Assembly (NCBI RefSeq): GCF_024721315.2
Contig: NZ_JANFAK020000008.1
Span: 42,834-106,833 of the forward strand
DNA from: Streptomyces sp. Isolate_45
GTDB taxonomy: Bacteria; Actinomycetota; Actinomycetes; Streptomycetales; Streptomycetaceae
Direction of reading: 5' to 3'
Length of the DNA: 64,000 nucleotides
Positions 42,320 through 54,800 of this stretch are shown in pieces (position 1 is the first letter of the stretch; each line of letters begins with the position of its first letter). Both the position numbers and the translations under genes were made by a program. The notes below the pieces were generated by a model. That model saw nothing but the letters and a program-made list of their open reading frames with translations, was not told the DNA's origin and searched no databases.

Positions 42320-42813
42320 TGTCGGTCCACGCCTCAGACAAGGCTCCACAGCCCATTCTGTGGGGGAACTACAACATCTTCGCCTACATCCCGGACGTTC
42401 CCGGCTTCGCGGCGAAGGTGCTGTTCCACTGCCTCAGCCACCAGGAATGGGGCGGGCGGATCGTTCAGAGTCAGCAGGAGATCGCGGACTGGCTCGGTGT
42501 GAGCCGGTCTCTCGTCCAGAAGGGCCTGCACCACTTGCAGCTCGCCCGGATCCTTCTCCGTGAGGGTAACGGCGTCTACCGGATGAATCCGATGGTCGCG
42601 GCGTTTCCGACGGCCGCGGAAGCCGACCAGGCGATCCGAACCATGGACCGGGCCTACAGGCTGGACACCGCGGACTTCGCGGATCGCTACGAGCGCGCGG
42701 TGGTGGAGCACGAAGCCGCCGTGAAGCAGAAGGCAGCGGCCCGCGCCCTTCCTCAGGCGCCTGCGGACCTCGCGGCGCACCGGCAGCGAAAGCGCCCGGC
42801 CCCCAAGGGTTGA
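42319..42813 (+). CDS. Winged-helix protein, RepL-like
   Basis: 164 residues from a GTG at 42319 overlapping the upstream stop, with AGGAGGGAGGG as a very strong ribosome site. QSQQEIADWLGVSRSLVQKGLHHLQLARILLREGNGVYRMNP (about 52-93) is the winged helix with the same GVYRMNP ending as its neighbour; residues 20-45 (FAYIPDVPGFAAKVLFHCL) are a helical lead-in. The basic tail is lysine/arginine-rich. The two may act as a heterodimer. Confidence 0.65.
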   Translation: MSVHASDKAPQPILWGNYNIFAYIPDVPGFAAKVLFHCLSHQEWGGRIVQSQQEIADWLGVSRSLVQKGLHHLQLARILLREGNGVYRMNPMVAAFPTAAEADQAIRTMDRAYRLDTADFADRYERAVVEHEAAVKQKAAARALPQAPADLAAHRQRKRPAPKG

Positions 42814-42857
42814 GTGAGTGTGGGCCCCCGTGAGATCACGGGGGCCCACACTCACTC
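42812..42857. terminator. Bidirectional terminator
   Basis: A perfect 22-bp stem with a 2-base loop (42812-42833 with 42836-42857) exactly between the stop codons of the converging winged-helix gene and giant gene, which end at 42813 and 42871. Confidence 0.85.
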
Positions 42858-42870
42858 GGGGACAAGAATG

Positions 42871-45800
42871 CTATCGCTGGGGCTTCTTGGACTGCGGCTG
42901 ATCCGGGCCGCCGCGTCGCAGGTGCGCCGTCTGGTCCGTGCCTGCGGAAGGCGACTTCTTCGTCGGCCGTTGCCCGGTTTTGGAGCGGCTTCGGGCAGCC
43001 GAGGCGGACACTTTTCGGGCACTTGGCATGGGGCGGGCAAGAGCTTCGCCCATCTTGCGCATGGCCGGAACGTCCACGATCACCCCCGGCTTGCGCTTGT
43101 CAGCCTGGGGCGTGCTGAACGCGTGCGCGGCGTCGCCCAGCCGTAGGAGCGCTTCCGCGCTGGGTTGGTTTGTGTTCCGGCCGCCCTCATGGTCCCGGCG
43201 CAGCCAGTCGGCCCCGGCTACAGCGAGTGTCGCGATCTTGTCGCAGACACGTGCCGACAGATCCCGGACAAAGCTGCCGACCCGTTCGTCGCCCATGAGC
43301 CGGTCGAAGTGCTCACCGGCACGGATCTTGAGGCGGGACATGAGGTGCCCGAACGCGCCCCGGATCGTCTGGATCCCCTGCCACTCCGGCAGGTCCTGGA
43401 GGGAGACGGCGTGCTCGTCGGCGTGCCGCAGCGCGGTGTTCACCGCTGCGGCGGCCTGTTGGGGATCGGGTTGTTCCGACGGGTTGTCCCCCGCGGGCTC
43501 GGAGGTCGCCGACGTAGTGTCCGCCGGCTCGGGTCCCGCGGAGGTGACCGGCGGGGCATCGTCGACCGTCTCGCCGAGGAGGGTCTGAAGGGTGATCAAG
43601 TCGTTCCGGACATCGGCGTCCAGGGCCGCACCCTCCCCTCGGGCCACGATGGCGTCCACAGCCCTCCGGACCTCTCGGAACTTCGCCAGCAGGTCCACGC
43701 TCGGATCCGGCGCAGGTGTGTCGGCGGCTCCAGCGGCGGAGACCGTCAGCGGGAGCTCGGTGCCAGGGGCGACCTGGGTTGCCACGACGGCGTCCGCCTG
43801 TTCGTCGGCGGGAGCTGCTTCCCCGGGCCCCTCGGAGGGTTCCTCCGTACCACGCTCGCGGTTGGATTCGGCGGGCCTGTCGCTCGCTTCGGCCGTACCC
43901 GCTGCCTGCTCGACGGGGGCGGAGGGGTTGGTTGGCGGTTCGGGTAGGACTGCGGCCCCAGTGTCCGCACCTTCGTGCGCAGGCCCGGGGGTGGGCGTGC
44001 CGGTGGTCGGTCCCTCGGGAGCGATTGCCGGCACGGAGGGCTCTGCCTGAGCGGCGACCTTCTCCTCGACGACAGGGGGCTTCTGCGGGGCCTGCGCGGC
44101 ATCAGCCGTTTGCGGCGTGGCGCCTGCGGCCCGTAGGGCGTCGACTGTGGTCTGGAGGCGCCCTTGGAGCCATCGGGTGTCATGCAGCAACTGCGCGAGT
44201 GGATAGGCCATCGTGCGGCGTTCTACGTCGCCGGAGGTGTCCGACAAGCTAGAGCCCCACCCATTGGCGGCGCGCTCGACCGCCGCGAGGTGAGCGTTCA
44301 TCTGCACGGCCCCGTGCTGGTCGCCCACCGCTTCCCCCAGGCGGGCAAGCCATCCGTCCACGGCCTGGAAGTAGGGCATCTGTCGGTAATCCGGGGTCAG
44401 GCTTCCCGCCGCGTCCGCGATCCGCCCTCGGTGCAACTTGGCAGCGGCCGACAGTTCTTGACGCATCATGTCCGCCGCCGTGGAGGGGTCCGTGGAGTCC
44501 ACCGCGGTTGGCGGGGCACCGTAGGGGGCTCCGGCGAGAACTGCGTACATGACGGCCCCCCGGGCTGCTGCTTCCTGCGGTGTGGCGGCCGGACTCGTCT
44601 CATCCGCCGCCATGCCGTCAGAACTCTGCCGCGCGACCCACCACCCCTCGGCAGTCAGACCCAGGTGAGCGACCGCCATGCCGTCACGGCGCAGTTCTCC
44701 CGTGTCGGCGGCCTGGCCGTCCAGGCCGGAGAGGTGGAGCTCGTACGAGGGATCATCGGGGAGGGGATAGACCTCGGTGAAGGGGCGGGGAGCGGGCGGG
44801 TCCTCGACATCGATCTCGCGGACCTCGGCCGGCTCAGCGCCCAAGGGTTCGTCGATGGTGGTCACAGCAACCGGCGAGGCCTGTGGAGTCTGGGGTGCGG
44901 TGTCTGCGCCTTCGGGTGTCGTGGGAGGTGCGGGTGTGGCCATCTGGGGGTCCTCCGGTAGGTCGAGGCTCGGGGCAGGCGGTTGGTTCGAGGTCGGGGT
45001 TGCAGCGTGCTCCGGGTCGGGTGCGGGGACGGACTGCTGCGCGGCTGCTGCACTGGTGGGTTCCTGCCTTGCCGTCTCCACGGTCGCCTGGAGGCGGGTC
45101 TGGAGCTGGCGGACGTCGAACAGCACGTGCGCGAGGGGAAAGACCATGGCCGACCGGATCTCGCTGCTCGCGGACGAGGGCAGCGCTGCGCCCCACTCGT
45201 TCACGGCCCGCTCGACGCCGCCGAGGTCGGCGGCCATCATCCGCACTCCGCTCCCCTGCGAGTTGGCAACGTCGGCGAGCCGGGCGGCGAGCTCCACATA
45301 GAGGGGGCTCTGCGCGTAGCCCGGTGAGATCAGCCGCGCCGCAGTCTCGATGCTGCGGGCGTGGACGGCGGCGAACTCGCGCAGCTCACCGCGGACCTGG
45401 TCGAGCCGGGCCTGGACGTCGTCTCCCTGGGCGGCGACCACGGGAGGCCCCAACGGGGTGCTGGTGAAGACGGAGAACATGACGGCCGCTTGCTCGGCCG
45501 CGGTCTGCGGAGCGTCAACCGCCCGCGTGATGTCTGGCGGGTCCAGCTGCATCCGGGCGTACCACTGCCCGCTGAACGTGCGGTGGACGGTGGCGATGCT
45601 CTGGCCCTCTCGGCGCAGTTCACCCCGGTCGTAGCCGCCACCGTCCTCGCCTTCCAGGACCAGTACGTGCTCCTCGTAGTCCAGGGGGATCGACGTGCTG
45701 AAGCGCTGCGGCTCGGGTGGATCCTCGAACTCGGCGCCGTCGCCGACGGCGCCTTCCTGGGCCGCCGGTACTTCCTCGGGCAACGGCTCTGAGGCCGGGA

Positions 45801-48800
45801 GCTCCAGCGGGGTCTGCTCTTCGCCTTCAGGCGCGGCCGGCACGGCGGCCGCGGGTGCCACTTCGTCCATGCTCTGCTCTGCTGCGGGTTCGGTGTCCGG
45901 CGCCTTGGTTGGCGCTGGAGCCGGTGTGGGATCCGGCGCCACGGCACTCAGGTCGGGCGGCGGTTGTGGCGACGTCTGTTCGGCGGCGAAGGCCTCGATC
46001 GTGGCTTGCGAGCGGGCAGCGAGTCCGTGTGCCGCCGCACTCAGCTCGCCGAGCGGGGCGGCCAGCTCCTCCCCAGCGGCAGCTTCCAGGGCGCCGCTCC
46101 AGACCGCGACCGTGCGGACCTGACGCACCAGGTCGTCCGGCGAGCCCGCCGGGCCATTACGCAGGGACTGCTCGGCTCCCTGGTACGCCGCCGACAGTTG
46201 GGCCACGGGGTTGGTCGGGCCGCCGCTGCCGTCGGGCCGCTGCTGCCGGTCGGTGTCGTAGTAGCGCTGGACCGTGGGCAGCGCGTCCCACCGCGCGAAC
46301 GCCTCGCCCAGCCGGTCGATATCCGCCTGCGCTTCCTCGTCGGTGCTGTACGGCTCGGCGGGGTCGAGCGGCGGCACGCCCACGTCCAGGAGCACCACAT
46401 CCAGCTCCGGCAGTTCAGCGGCGGGCGGTGCCTGAGCGGTTTCGGTCTGCGTGGCGTCGTCCGGTGTCGGCGCCACCACGGCTGCGAGGGGCTGCGGAGC
46501 CGCATCCGCTGTCGACGTCTCCGAGTGGTGCGCCTGAGCCAGGGCCTCACCGGCGGGGGTCCGGTCGGCGTACGTGGCGACGTCGGTGCGCTCGGTCCAG
46601 CTGCACACACACCACGCCTCGACCCAGTCCCGGCCCGGGCCGCCGAGGGTGACGGCTGTCGCGTGCTGCACCTCGTCAGCAACCGCCGTGGCGTGGAGGC
46701 GGAGTCGGTCGAGCATCGGCTCCCATGCGGACATGTAGCTGTCGACGGCGGTGCAGGATGCGACCAAGGTCCCAGCCTGGTCCTCGATCAGGAGCGGCGA
46801 CAGCCCACCGGAGGCGGTACGGCCTCGCCACTCCCGGCGGACCGTGTAGGGGGCGCCGGTCGCGGCGGTGATCGTCCACGAGCCGTCAGGGTGGTACTGG
46901 ATTGCCTCCGACTCTTCGACCTCCGGCAGTAGCCACAGCCCGGCGTCATATTCCATGCGGCGGGCGACGGTGAACCCGGCGGCCAAGTCCCCGTCGGCCT
47001 TGGCCGCATGTGCAGTGACGGCCGCCAGGACGGCGCTCCTGCCCTTGCCGAAGCCGATGTTGATCACGTCCCACCGGCCCGAGGGCTCTACGCCGTGCCA
47101 CCACGCCTGCCACATGATCCCTCGCGCACCCCTGCCCTGCGCGTCGTGGGAGATCTCGTACTCGCCGACGGTCAGCCCGGGGCCTGTGACGGTGAACTCG
47201 TACGAGGACGGCTCCCCGTCGCGGACCCGCGGGCTGACGGCCAGCGTGTTGACGTCGACGACCACGGGCGCCTCCTCAGCGGGCTCCGGCGCCGCATTGT
47301 TGCCCTCCACCCCCGTACCGGCGAGTCCGAGGGGCGCAGCGGTCTCGGCCGGAACGGCCCCGCTGCTTGTGGCCGTCGTCGGCTCCGCCGGGCCCTCGGC
47401 CGGGTCCTGTGCCGGATCGCCGAACAACCCGAGCTGCTCCGTCTCGCTTGCGCCCCTGGAGGCCATGTCTTCCCCTCCTGGGGTGCGTTCGGCTGTCTGG
47501 TCCTGCGTTCGCTGTTTCTCTGGGGCGGGTGGGGTGGGCTCGTCGGCGGTACTCGGGTTCGCAGGAGCGGCGGCCGCCCGCTCGGTGAGGTAGGTGACAT
47601 CCGCGTGCAGCCGGTGGATCTGCACGTCGAGGTGCTGGCGCAGCCGGTGTAGGGGTTTGCCAAGTCCGCGGTAGCGGATGGTGTCGTCGACCGCGTCGAA
47701 GAGGGTCGCGGCGGCGGCCGCTGCGGTAGTCATCGCGGCTGCGTTGGCGCGGTAGGCCTTCCTGCCCGAGGCGTCGGTGTCGATCGCGGCCACGGCCTCG
47801 CGCAGGGCCCGGAGTTCGTCCTGCGGCCCGTCGCCGTCCGGCCACAGCCGGTTGGCTTCCCGGTCCAGGTCGGCGTGGCTCGCCACGGTCCACCGGGTCT
47901 GCACGGCCACTTCGGAGGGCCATTGGTGCCTGCCGAACACCTCGGCCACATCCTGCGGCCGGCGGCGCTCGCGCGGTACGACCAAGACCTCCTCCCTGTT
48001 GCGCAGGGAGAACCCGTTGACCGTGCCCTTGGCGATGTCGCGGCTGGAGAAGCCGCTGGAACCGCGGGGGTCCGAGGCGTAGTGAACCTCCGTGACCACT
48101 TCCCCACGGGTGCCGCCATCGGCAATGAGGTCGCCTAGGCGGATCTGTCCCGCGGTGCGGGTCTCCGGCCGCAGGTCTGCGCGGTGTCCGGCCGGGGTGA
48201 GGTGGACCTGGGCGGGCAGTGCGTGCACGGAGGTGTCCGCGCCGGTGGCCAGCTCGTTGCCGTCGGCGTCGTGGATGACGGAGTCGAGCAGGACGGCGCG
48301 CGGGCGGTAGTCGCGGTAGGCGGGGTAGAGGATGCCGCTGATGCGGGCGGCGCCGGACACTTCCCGATCCAGGCGCCCGCCCCCGGGCACGCCCAGGGGG
48401 ATGGTGACCAGGTCGCCGGGGCCCACCGTGGCGCGGTCGACGAGGCGGGGCTCCTCCGGCGCTGGCGCGGGGTCGGGAGCCGGGGGTTCTTCGGCCGGGG
48501 CGGCGGCAGTGTCGGGCTGCGGCTCGGGTGCGGTGCGGGCTGCCCGGATGCGGCGGGCGAGCCCCAGTTCCTCCACTTCCCGGACGGCGACGTCGAGGGA
48601 GGAGGCGATGTGCGGGGCACACGTCGGCTCCCCGCCGTCGACCCGGTACAGCTCCTGTTCCCCGCTGTCGCCATCGAACTGTCGGTTGCAGCGGGCGCAC
48701 ACGCCGTCCTCGGCGACGTCCAGGCGGTGGTTGCTGCCGCGGGCGTAGAGCGGCTTGTCGGCGAGTTCGCGGTTGGTACGGGCGATCCGCACCGCGGCTT

Positions 48801-51800
48801 CGACGACGGAGGCCCGGCTCTCGACGCTCCATACCGTCCGCGCTACGAGCTGTCCGTCGACTTCGACGCCCAGCACGTGGATCAGGGTGCCCGAGGCCTC
48901 GTGCGGGTGGGCTGTGACGACGAAGGGGATGCCGTCGACGGTGACCGGGAAGACCACTTCGTCCCCGCGGACTTCGTCCGGGCCGACGAGGACCGTCACC
49001 GGCTCGCGCACCATGGCCATGCCCCTTTTCGGCACGTAGTCGGCGTAGGAGGGGACGGGGCGGGCGGGGATCGAGTCCACCGCCGGCAGGCTCTCGAACG
49101 GTGCCGGGGCGGGCGGCCCGGCCGCAGGACGGAGGTCGGTCGTGGCGCCGTTGATGCTGTAGCTGTAGCCGGTCGCCTTCTTCCCGTCGCGGGCGAGCAC
49201 GTGGTATTCACCGGTCACGGCGGTACGTCCGGTGCTGACGAACCAGGTGTTCGCGGCCGCGCCGGGCGACATGACCTGTCCGGTGACCGGTGTGCCGGAC
49301 GTCGTGTCCTGCCAGGTCACCCAGGAGCCCAGGGCGTACTCCGCAGGCGTCAGGCCCGGGGCGTCCGTCCGCCGGGTCAGGCGCAGTGCGGGCACCGGCT
49401 TCCACAGTTCCAGGCCGTTGGCCGCCTTGTAGCCGCGCTGCCACCGCGCCAGCTCCCGGTCGCGCTCCTCGGAGCTCTGGGCGCTCTGGGCGTTACGGGC
49501 CGCCACGACCGCGGCGAACTCCTCGCGGCGCCGGTGGTAGGCCTCCACGGTCTCGGGCAGAACACCGGCGTCGGCGGGCACGTTCAGGAGAGTGAAGGTA
49601 AGCCGGCCGTCCGTGCTGGTGAGCCGGTCCCGCCCGTCGTCACCCCTCTGGGGACCGGCCTCCTCCAGCGTCATCTGTCCTTCGGGGATGCCTTCGGCTT
49701 CCTCCTGCGATTCCTCGGGGGCAGGCGCGTCCGGGGCCGGGCCGCGTTCGGGCAGGGGAAGTCCGAACGTGTCGAACAGGTCGGCTGTTCCGTACGGGTC
49801 GGCGTCCGGCTCGGGGTCGCCTTCGGCCGTGCCGGAGTTGTCCGGCGCCGGTGCCGGTGCGGGCTCCGGGGCCGGAGATTCGGGGTCCGGGAGCTGCTGC
49901 TCGGCCTGTTCATCGGCAGGTGCGCCGCCGCCGCTTGAGCCGGCCTCTTCGATCTTTGGCGGGCCGCCGACGTGGCCGAGTACGACACGGTCCCCGAAGC
50001 CTGCCATCAGGCCTTCCAGGGGAGTTTGCGGGCGTTCCGGGGTGGGCTGTGGACCCGAAGCGGGAGTGGGGGCAGGGGTGGGAGCAAGTTCTGGAGCGGG
50101 TTCGGGCAGGAGCAGGTCGGTGGTGCCGCCGAGCGCGGCGAGGCGGGCGGCGACCTCGGGGTTGTGGCCGTGAACGATGAGGTGGGCTCGCAGGAGTGCG
50201 GCCTCGGCCTCGCGCTGGACGGGGGTGTAGTTGGCAGGGTCGAGTCGGGGACCGACGTCGTCCATGTCGCGCAGGACCGAACCCGCCTCTGTGGAGGCCT
50301 CGGGGGCAAGTTCGGCGGTGAGGTTGTCGAGTCGCTGTTGCAGGTCGTCGCGGCGGGCGGTGGCCTCGTGGCGGCTGGTCGTGACGGAGGCCGCTTCGTC
50401 CTTCTTCGGCTTGCTGATCTTGTTGAGTGTGGCCTGAGCCGCGACCAGGTTGTCCACCAGGCTCTTGCGCTCCCGGACACGGCCCAGCCCCGGGACCTGG
50501 CCGCGCAGCCGCTCCCGCTCGATGAGCAGCTTGTCCCGAGTGATGCGCTTGGTCGCGAGGTTCCCTTCGCTCTCGGTCTGCCGCTCAGGTGCGCTGGTGA
50601 TGCTCTTCACCAAGCGACCCAGGACGGTCTCCCCCTTGAGGTCGGCGAGTTCGGCGAGGGTGGAGCGCTGGACGATGCCGGGCAGGACGTCGAGGTGGAG
50701 TCGGACGAAGACGGTGCCGTCGTCCTCGCGGTAGGCCACGGCGATCAGGTCGAGGCCACCCAGGTGCCCGATCTTCGCGTCCCGGGTTCTGTCTCGGTCG
50801 GCGGGCAGGCTCTGCCCGACGCCGGTCAGCAGGTCCATCAGCGGCCCGGCCGCGTCCTTGTGCTTGGTGTACTGGGTCCCGGCGAGGGTGATGTGGAAGT
50901 CGTCGCCGAGGACCGGTTCGAGCAGCGGCAGCGCGCGGGCCCGGCGGGGGATGTCGTAGGACAGGTTCTCGATGTCGATGCGGAGCTCGTTGAGCCGCTT
51001 GCCGAGGATGGCGCGCTGGGTGGCCCGGTTTCGCTGGTCGAGGTCCAGGGTCCGCAGCTCCTTGCGGAGATCCTCCTGCTGAATCAGGTAGGGATTGCCG
51101 GAGATGATCGCCATGGCTTCCTCGTAGGGGAGGCTGGCATCCTCCACCTCCATCATCTCGTCGTTCATGTCGTCCAGGCGGGCTTTGTAAAGCTGATTGA
51201 AGCCCTTGGCCTTGGTGGCCAGCAGCCCGTACATGCGGGAGTCGAAGGTGCCCTCCGTGGCCATCCAGACGATCTCGACTTCTTTGTTCTGGTTGCCGTT
51301 ACGGACGATGCGGCCGTCGCGCTGGGCCATGTCGGAGGGACGCCAGTCCGGGTCGACGTGGAACAGACTCGTCATTCGGTTCTGCCAGTTCACACCCTTG
51401 CCCATGCGCATGGTGGAGCCGATCACGACGTTGATGCCACCGTGATTGGCCTGGTGCGCCATTTTCAGGCGCTGGTCGGCGCGCTCGGCGTCGTGGACGA
51501 AGGCGACCTTCTCGGCGGGCATGCCGCGGGCGATGAGGAGGTCCTTCAGCTCCTGGTAGGCGTTGAAGCCGCCTCGGTTCTTGCCGCCTGGGGTGCCGTT
51601 GTTGAGGAAGACGCCGATCAGCGCGCCCGGAACGGGGTGGGGGCGATCGTCGGTGGCGCTGTAGTTGTAGCGGTTGTCCTTGGTCTCCTCGTACGTCGCG
51701 ATGATGCGATCGGCGAGGGCAACGAGCTTGTTGCCGGGCTCGGCGTCGGCGTCGATCAGCCTGCCGTCCATGGCGATGACGCGGGCGTCATTGTTGATCG

Positions 51801-54800
51801 CCAGGGGGTTGTCGACGCTCTTGTCGACGCCCCCCTCATGGAAGGCCGCGTAGCGCTCGCCGAGCTCCTGCATGCGCTGGAGCTGGTCGGCAGTCGCTGG
51901 CACAAGCATGAGCTCCGGCTCGCCGCCCTTGAGGCGGGGCAGCTCCAGGCCCAGTTCCTCGGCGCTCTTGAAGTCGACGAGCGGGTGCCACAGCTGCCGC
52001 ACCAGGCCGGGGACGTTATGGAAGGACGCGAACCGTTCGACGGACTTGAAGCCCTTGCCGTCAGTGGTCATCTCCATCCGCTCGACCGTCTTGCCGTACA
52101 TGCTGGCCCAGGCGTCGAAGGTCTCGGCGTCGATGTCTCGCAGCAGGTCCGGGTTGGCCATGCGTCCGACCCCGTGAATCTCACCGATCGCGTTGGACAG
52201 CACCGTGCCGGTGGCCACTACTCCGATAGGGCCGGTGGGCTTGTTCATCCGGGCCCACTCCAGGACCCCGTGCAGGTGCTGCGCCTTGGCGGAGCCCTTA
52301 ACGCGGGCGCCAGGGATCTTCGAGCGGACTGCGAGATTCTTGTACTCGTGGAACTCGTCGACCGCGAAGAAGTCGATGCCCAGGTCGTCCAGGTAGACCT
52401 GGCCGGGGGTACGGACGGCGCCCGCGCGGGCCTTGAGTTCCTCCTCGAACTGCGCGGCGCGCTCTTCGAGCGCCTTGAGGCTGACTGACTTCCCCTCGCG
52501 CTTGCGCTCATGGATGATCTGCTCGCGCAGCAGGCGGGCTTCGGTGTTGTTGTAGACCTCGTGAAACTCCGGGCTGAGCGGGATCGAGTCGAAGAGGCTG
52601 TGTGAGGTGATGATCAGGTCGAAGTCGTTGGCCCGGATGTACTCCAGCATCCGGTCCCGCTTGCCGTCTTCCAGGTCGGCACTGGTCAAGGCCAGAATGC
52701 GGGCGGTCGGGAAGAGCCGGCGGACGGTGCTCTCCCACTCCTCGACCAGGTAGTTCGGGACCGTGACCAGCGGCTTGTCGACTTGCCCGGTGTTACGCAT
52801 GGCCATCATGCCGATGGTCATGGTCGCGGTCTTTCCCGCGCCGACCTCGTGTGCCAGGACCAGGCAGCGCTCGTGCGCCATGCGGGCGGCGGCCGCGAGC
52901 TGATGGTCGTACGGCGTGAAGTCGGGATCGAGTCCGGCCAGGGAGGGGGCGGAGCCTGTGAAGTCGCGCACCGCCCGCGCGTTCATCCGCGTGTTGTAGA
53001 CCTCCGCGATCCGGGCGGCGCGCAGGGAGTCGTCCAGGGCCCAGGCCTCGAAAGCGTCGCGGAAGGCGTCCGCCTTCACGCGGACGGCCCGTGCGGCTTC
53101 CTCGTCGTCCGAGGGCCGCCCGGCCATGGCCCCGCCGTTGAGGACCTTGGACACCATCGCGAGGGGGCCCAGCCCGCCCGCGCTGTGGCGGAGTTCATCC
53201 TCCTCGGCGAGGTTGCGGCCCTTGAGGATGTGCCAGTTGCCGCCGCCGGAGTGCTGGATCGTCAGGTGCGCGTCGCCCAGATAGCCCCGGAAGAAGTCCT
53301 GGACCATGTCATCGGGGATCCAGGCCGCGCCCAAGCGGATGGCGAACTGGCCGGGCAGGAGCTCGCGCGGCAGCACGCGTTCGAGTTCAGCGACGTTCGT
53401 CTCGTACGTCCGGTCGCGGCGGGCCGCCTGCTTCGCGATGGCCAGCTTGGTGCGGATATCGCCGGAGAGGTAGTCGGGACTGTGGACCAGGTCGCCGGTG
53501 ATCGGGTCGGTGAACACGTTCCGGGCCAGAAGCCGGCGGGCTTCGGCCGGTTCGACCTGGAGCATCCAGGCGATGTGGTCGAGGTCGACGGTGCCGCGCT
53601 CGGCGACGACCGCAGTCAGGGCCTGCTGTGGGTCGTCGGTGTGCTGTCCGAGGACACTGCGGCGGGTGGCCGGGGCCCGGTCGAGGAGCTGGGAGACGTG
53701 GACGGTCTCGGTGTCTGCCTCCCACCATTCCAGCGCCAGGACCTCGTAGGCGGAGGGGTCGTTGAGGAAGTAGCCGTAGCCGGTCAGCCGCTTCTGTTCG
53801 GCGCCGTCGTCGGCCTTGACGGTGGCGTTCTGCTGCTGCCGGGGCCGGGACAGGGCCCCGTACTCGCCGACGTAGCGCTGGTAGGCGACCTTGGTCTGGC
53901 GGCGCTGGGCGTCGGCCAGGCCGGTGTCGGTGGCGCGGCGGTCGAGGTCGTTGAGCCCGCGCACCAGGTCTTTCAGCGCGATGAGTGCGGTGAGCTGGGC
54001 GTGCTCCGTCTCGGGCAGCTCGATCGCGATGGGGTCGCCGTTGCTGTTGGCCTGCCACAGCTGGCCGTCGGCATCGGCAGAGAGCCGTCCGGTGAAGTCG
54101 GTGACCTGCGCGGCCGGCCTCAGCCGCAGCAGGGGCCGGTGCGGGCCGTCGGGGTGTGGCTGATAGCCGCGGTGGTCCAGCACGGCCTTGTCGGTGATCT
54201 GCCGCAGGGCGGTGTTCAGGGCTACGCCGACTTCCGGGTCTCCATCGACGGCGACCTCCGGTCCGTGCGCGCCCATGCGGCTGGTGAGGTTGCCCAGCAC
54301 ATGCTCGGGGTGGGCGGTGAAGTAGTCGGAGACGGGCAGCGTGTTGCCGTCGAGGTCGCGGCGGGTGGAGGTCACCCAGCCCGCGTCGCCGGGCATCTCC
54401 TCCGCGGTACGGCGGCGCAGGATCAGGATGTCGGTGACCACGTCGGTGCCTGCGGAGCGGGCGAAGGCCTTGTTCGGCAGGCGGACCGCGCCCAGCAGGT
54501 CGGCGCTCTCGAAGAGTTCACGGCGGGCCGCGTCACGCTCGGCGTCCAACGTGTGCCGGGAGGTGATCAAGGCGACTACCCCGCCGGGCCGGGTCAGGGC
54601 CGCCGATTTCACCAGGAAGTGGTTGTGGATCCGGTGCCGGGCCTTGTTGTGCTTGGGGTCGAAGAGGGTGAGGCGGGCGAAGGGGACGTTGCCGACGGTG
54701 ACGTCGAAGCTGCCGTCTGGGGCGATGGTGTCGGCGAAGGACTCGTTCAGGACGGTGACGCCGGGCGCGAGGAGGCGCGAGATCGCGGCGCTGGTGGGGT

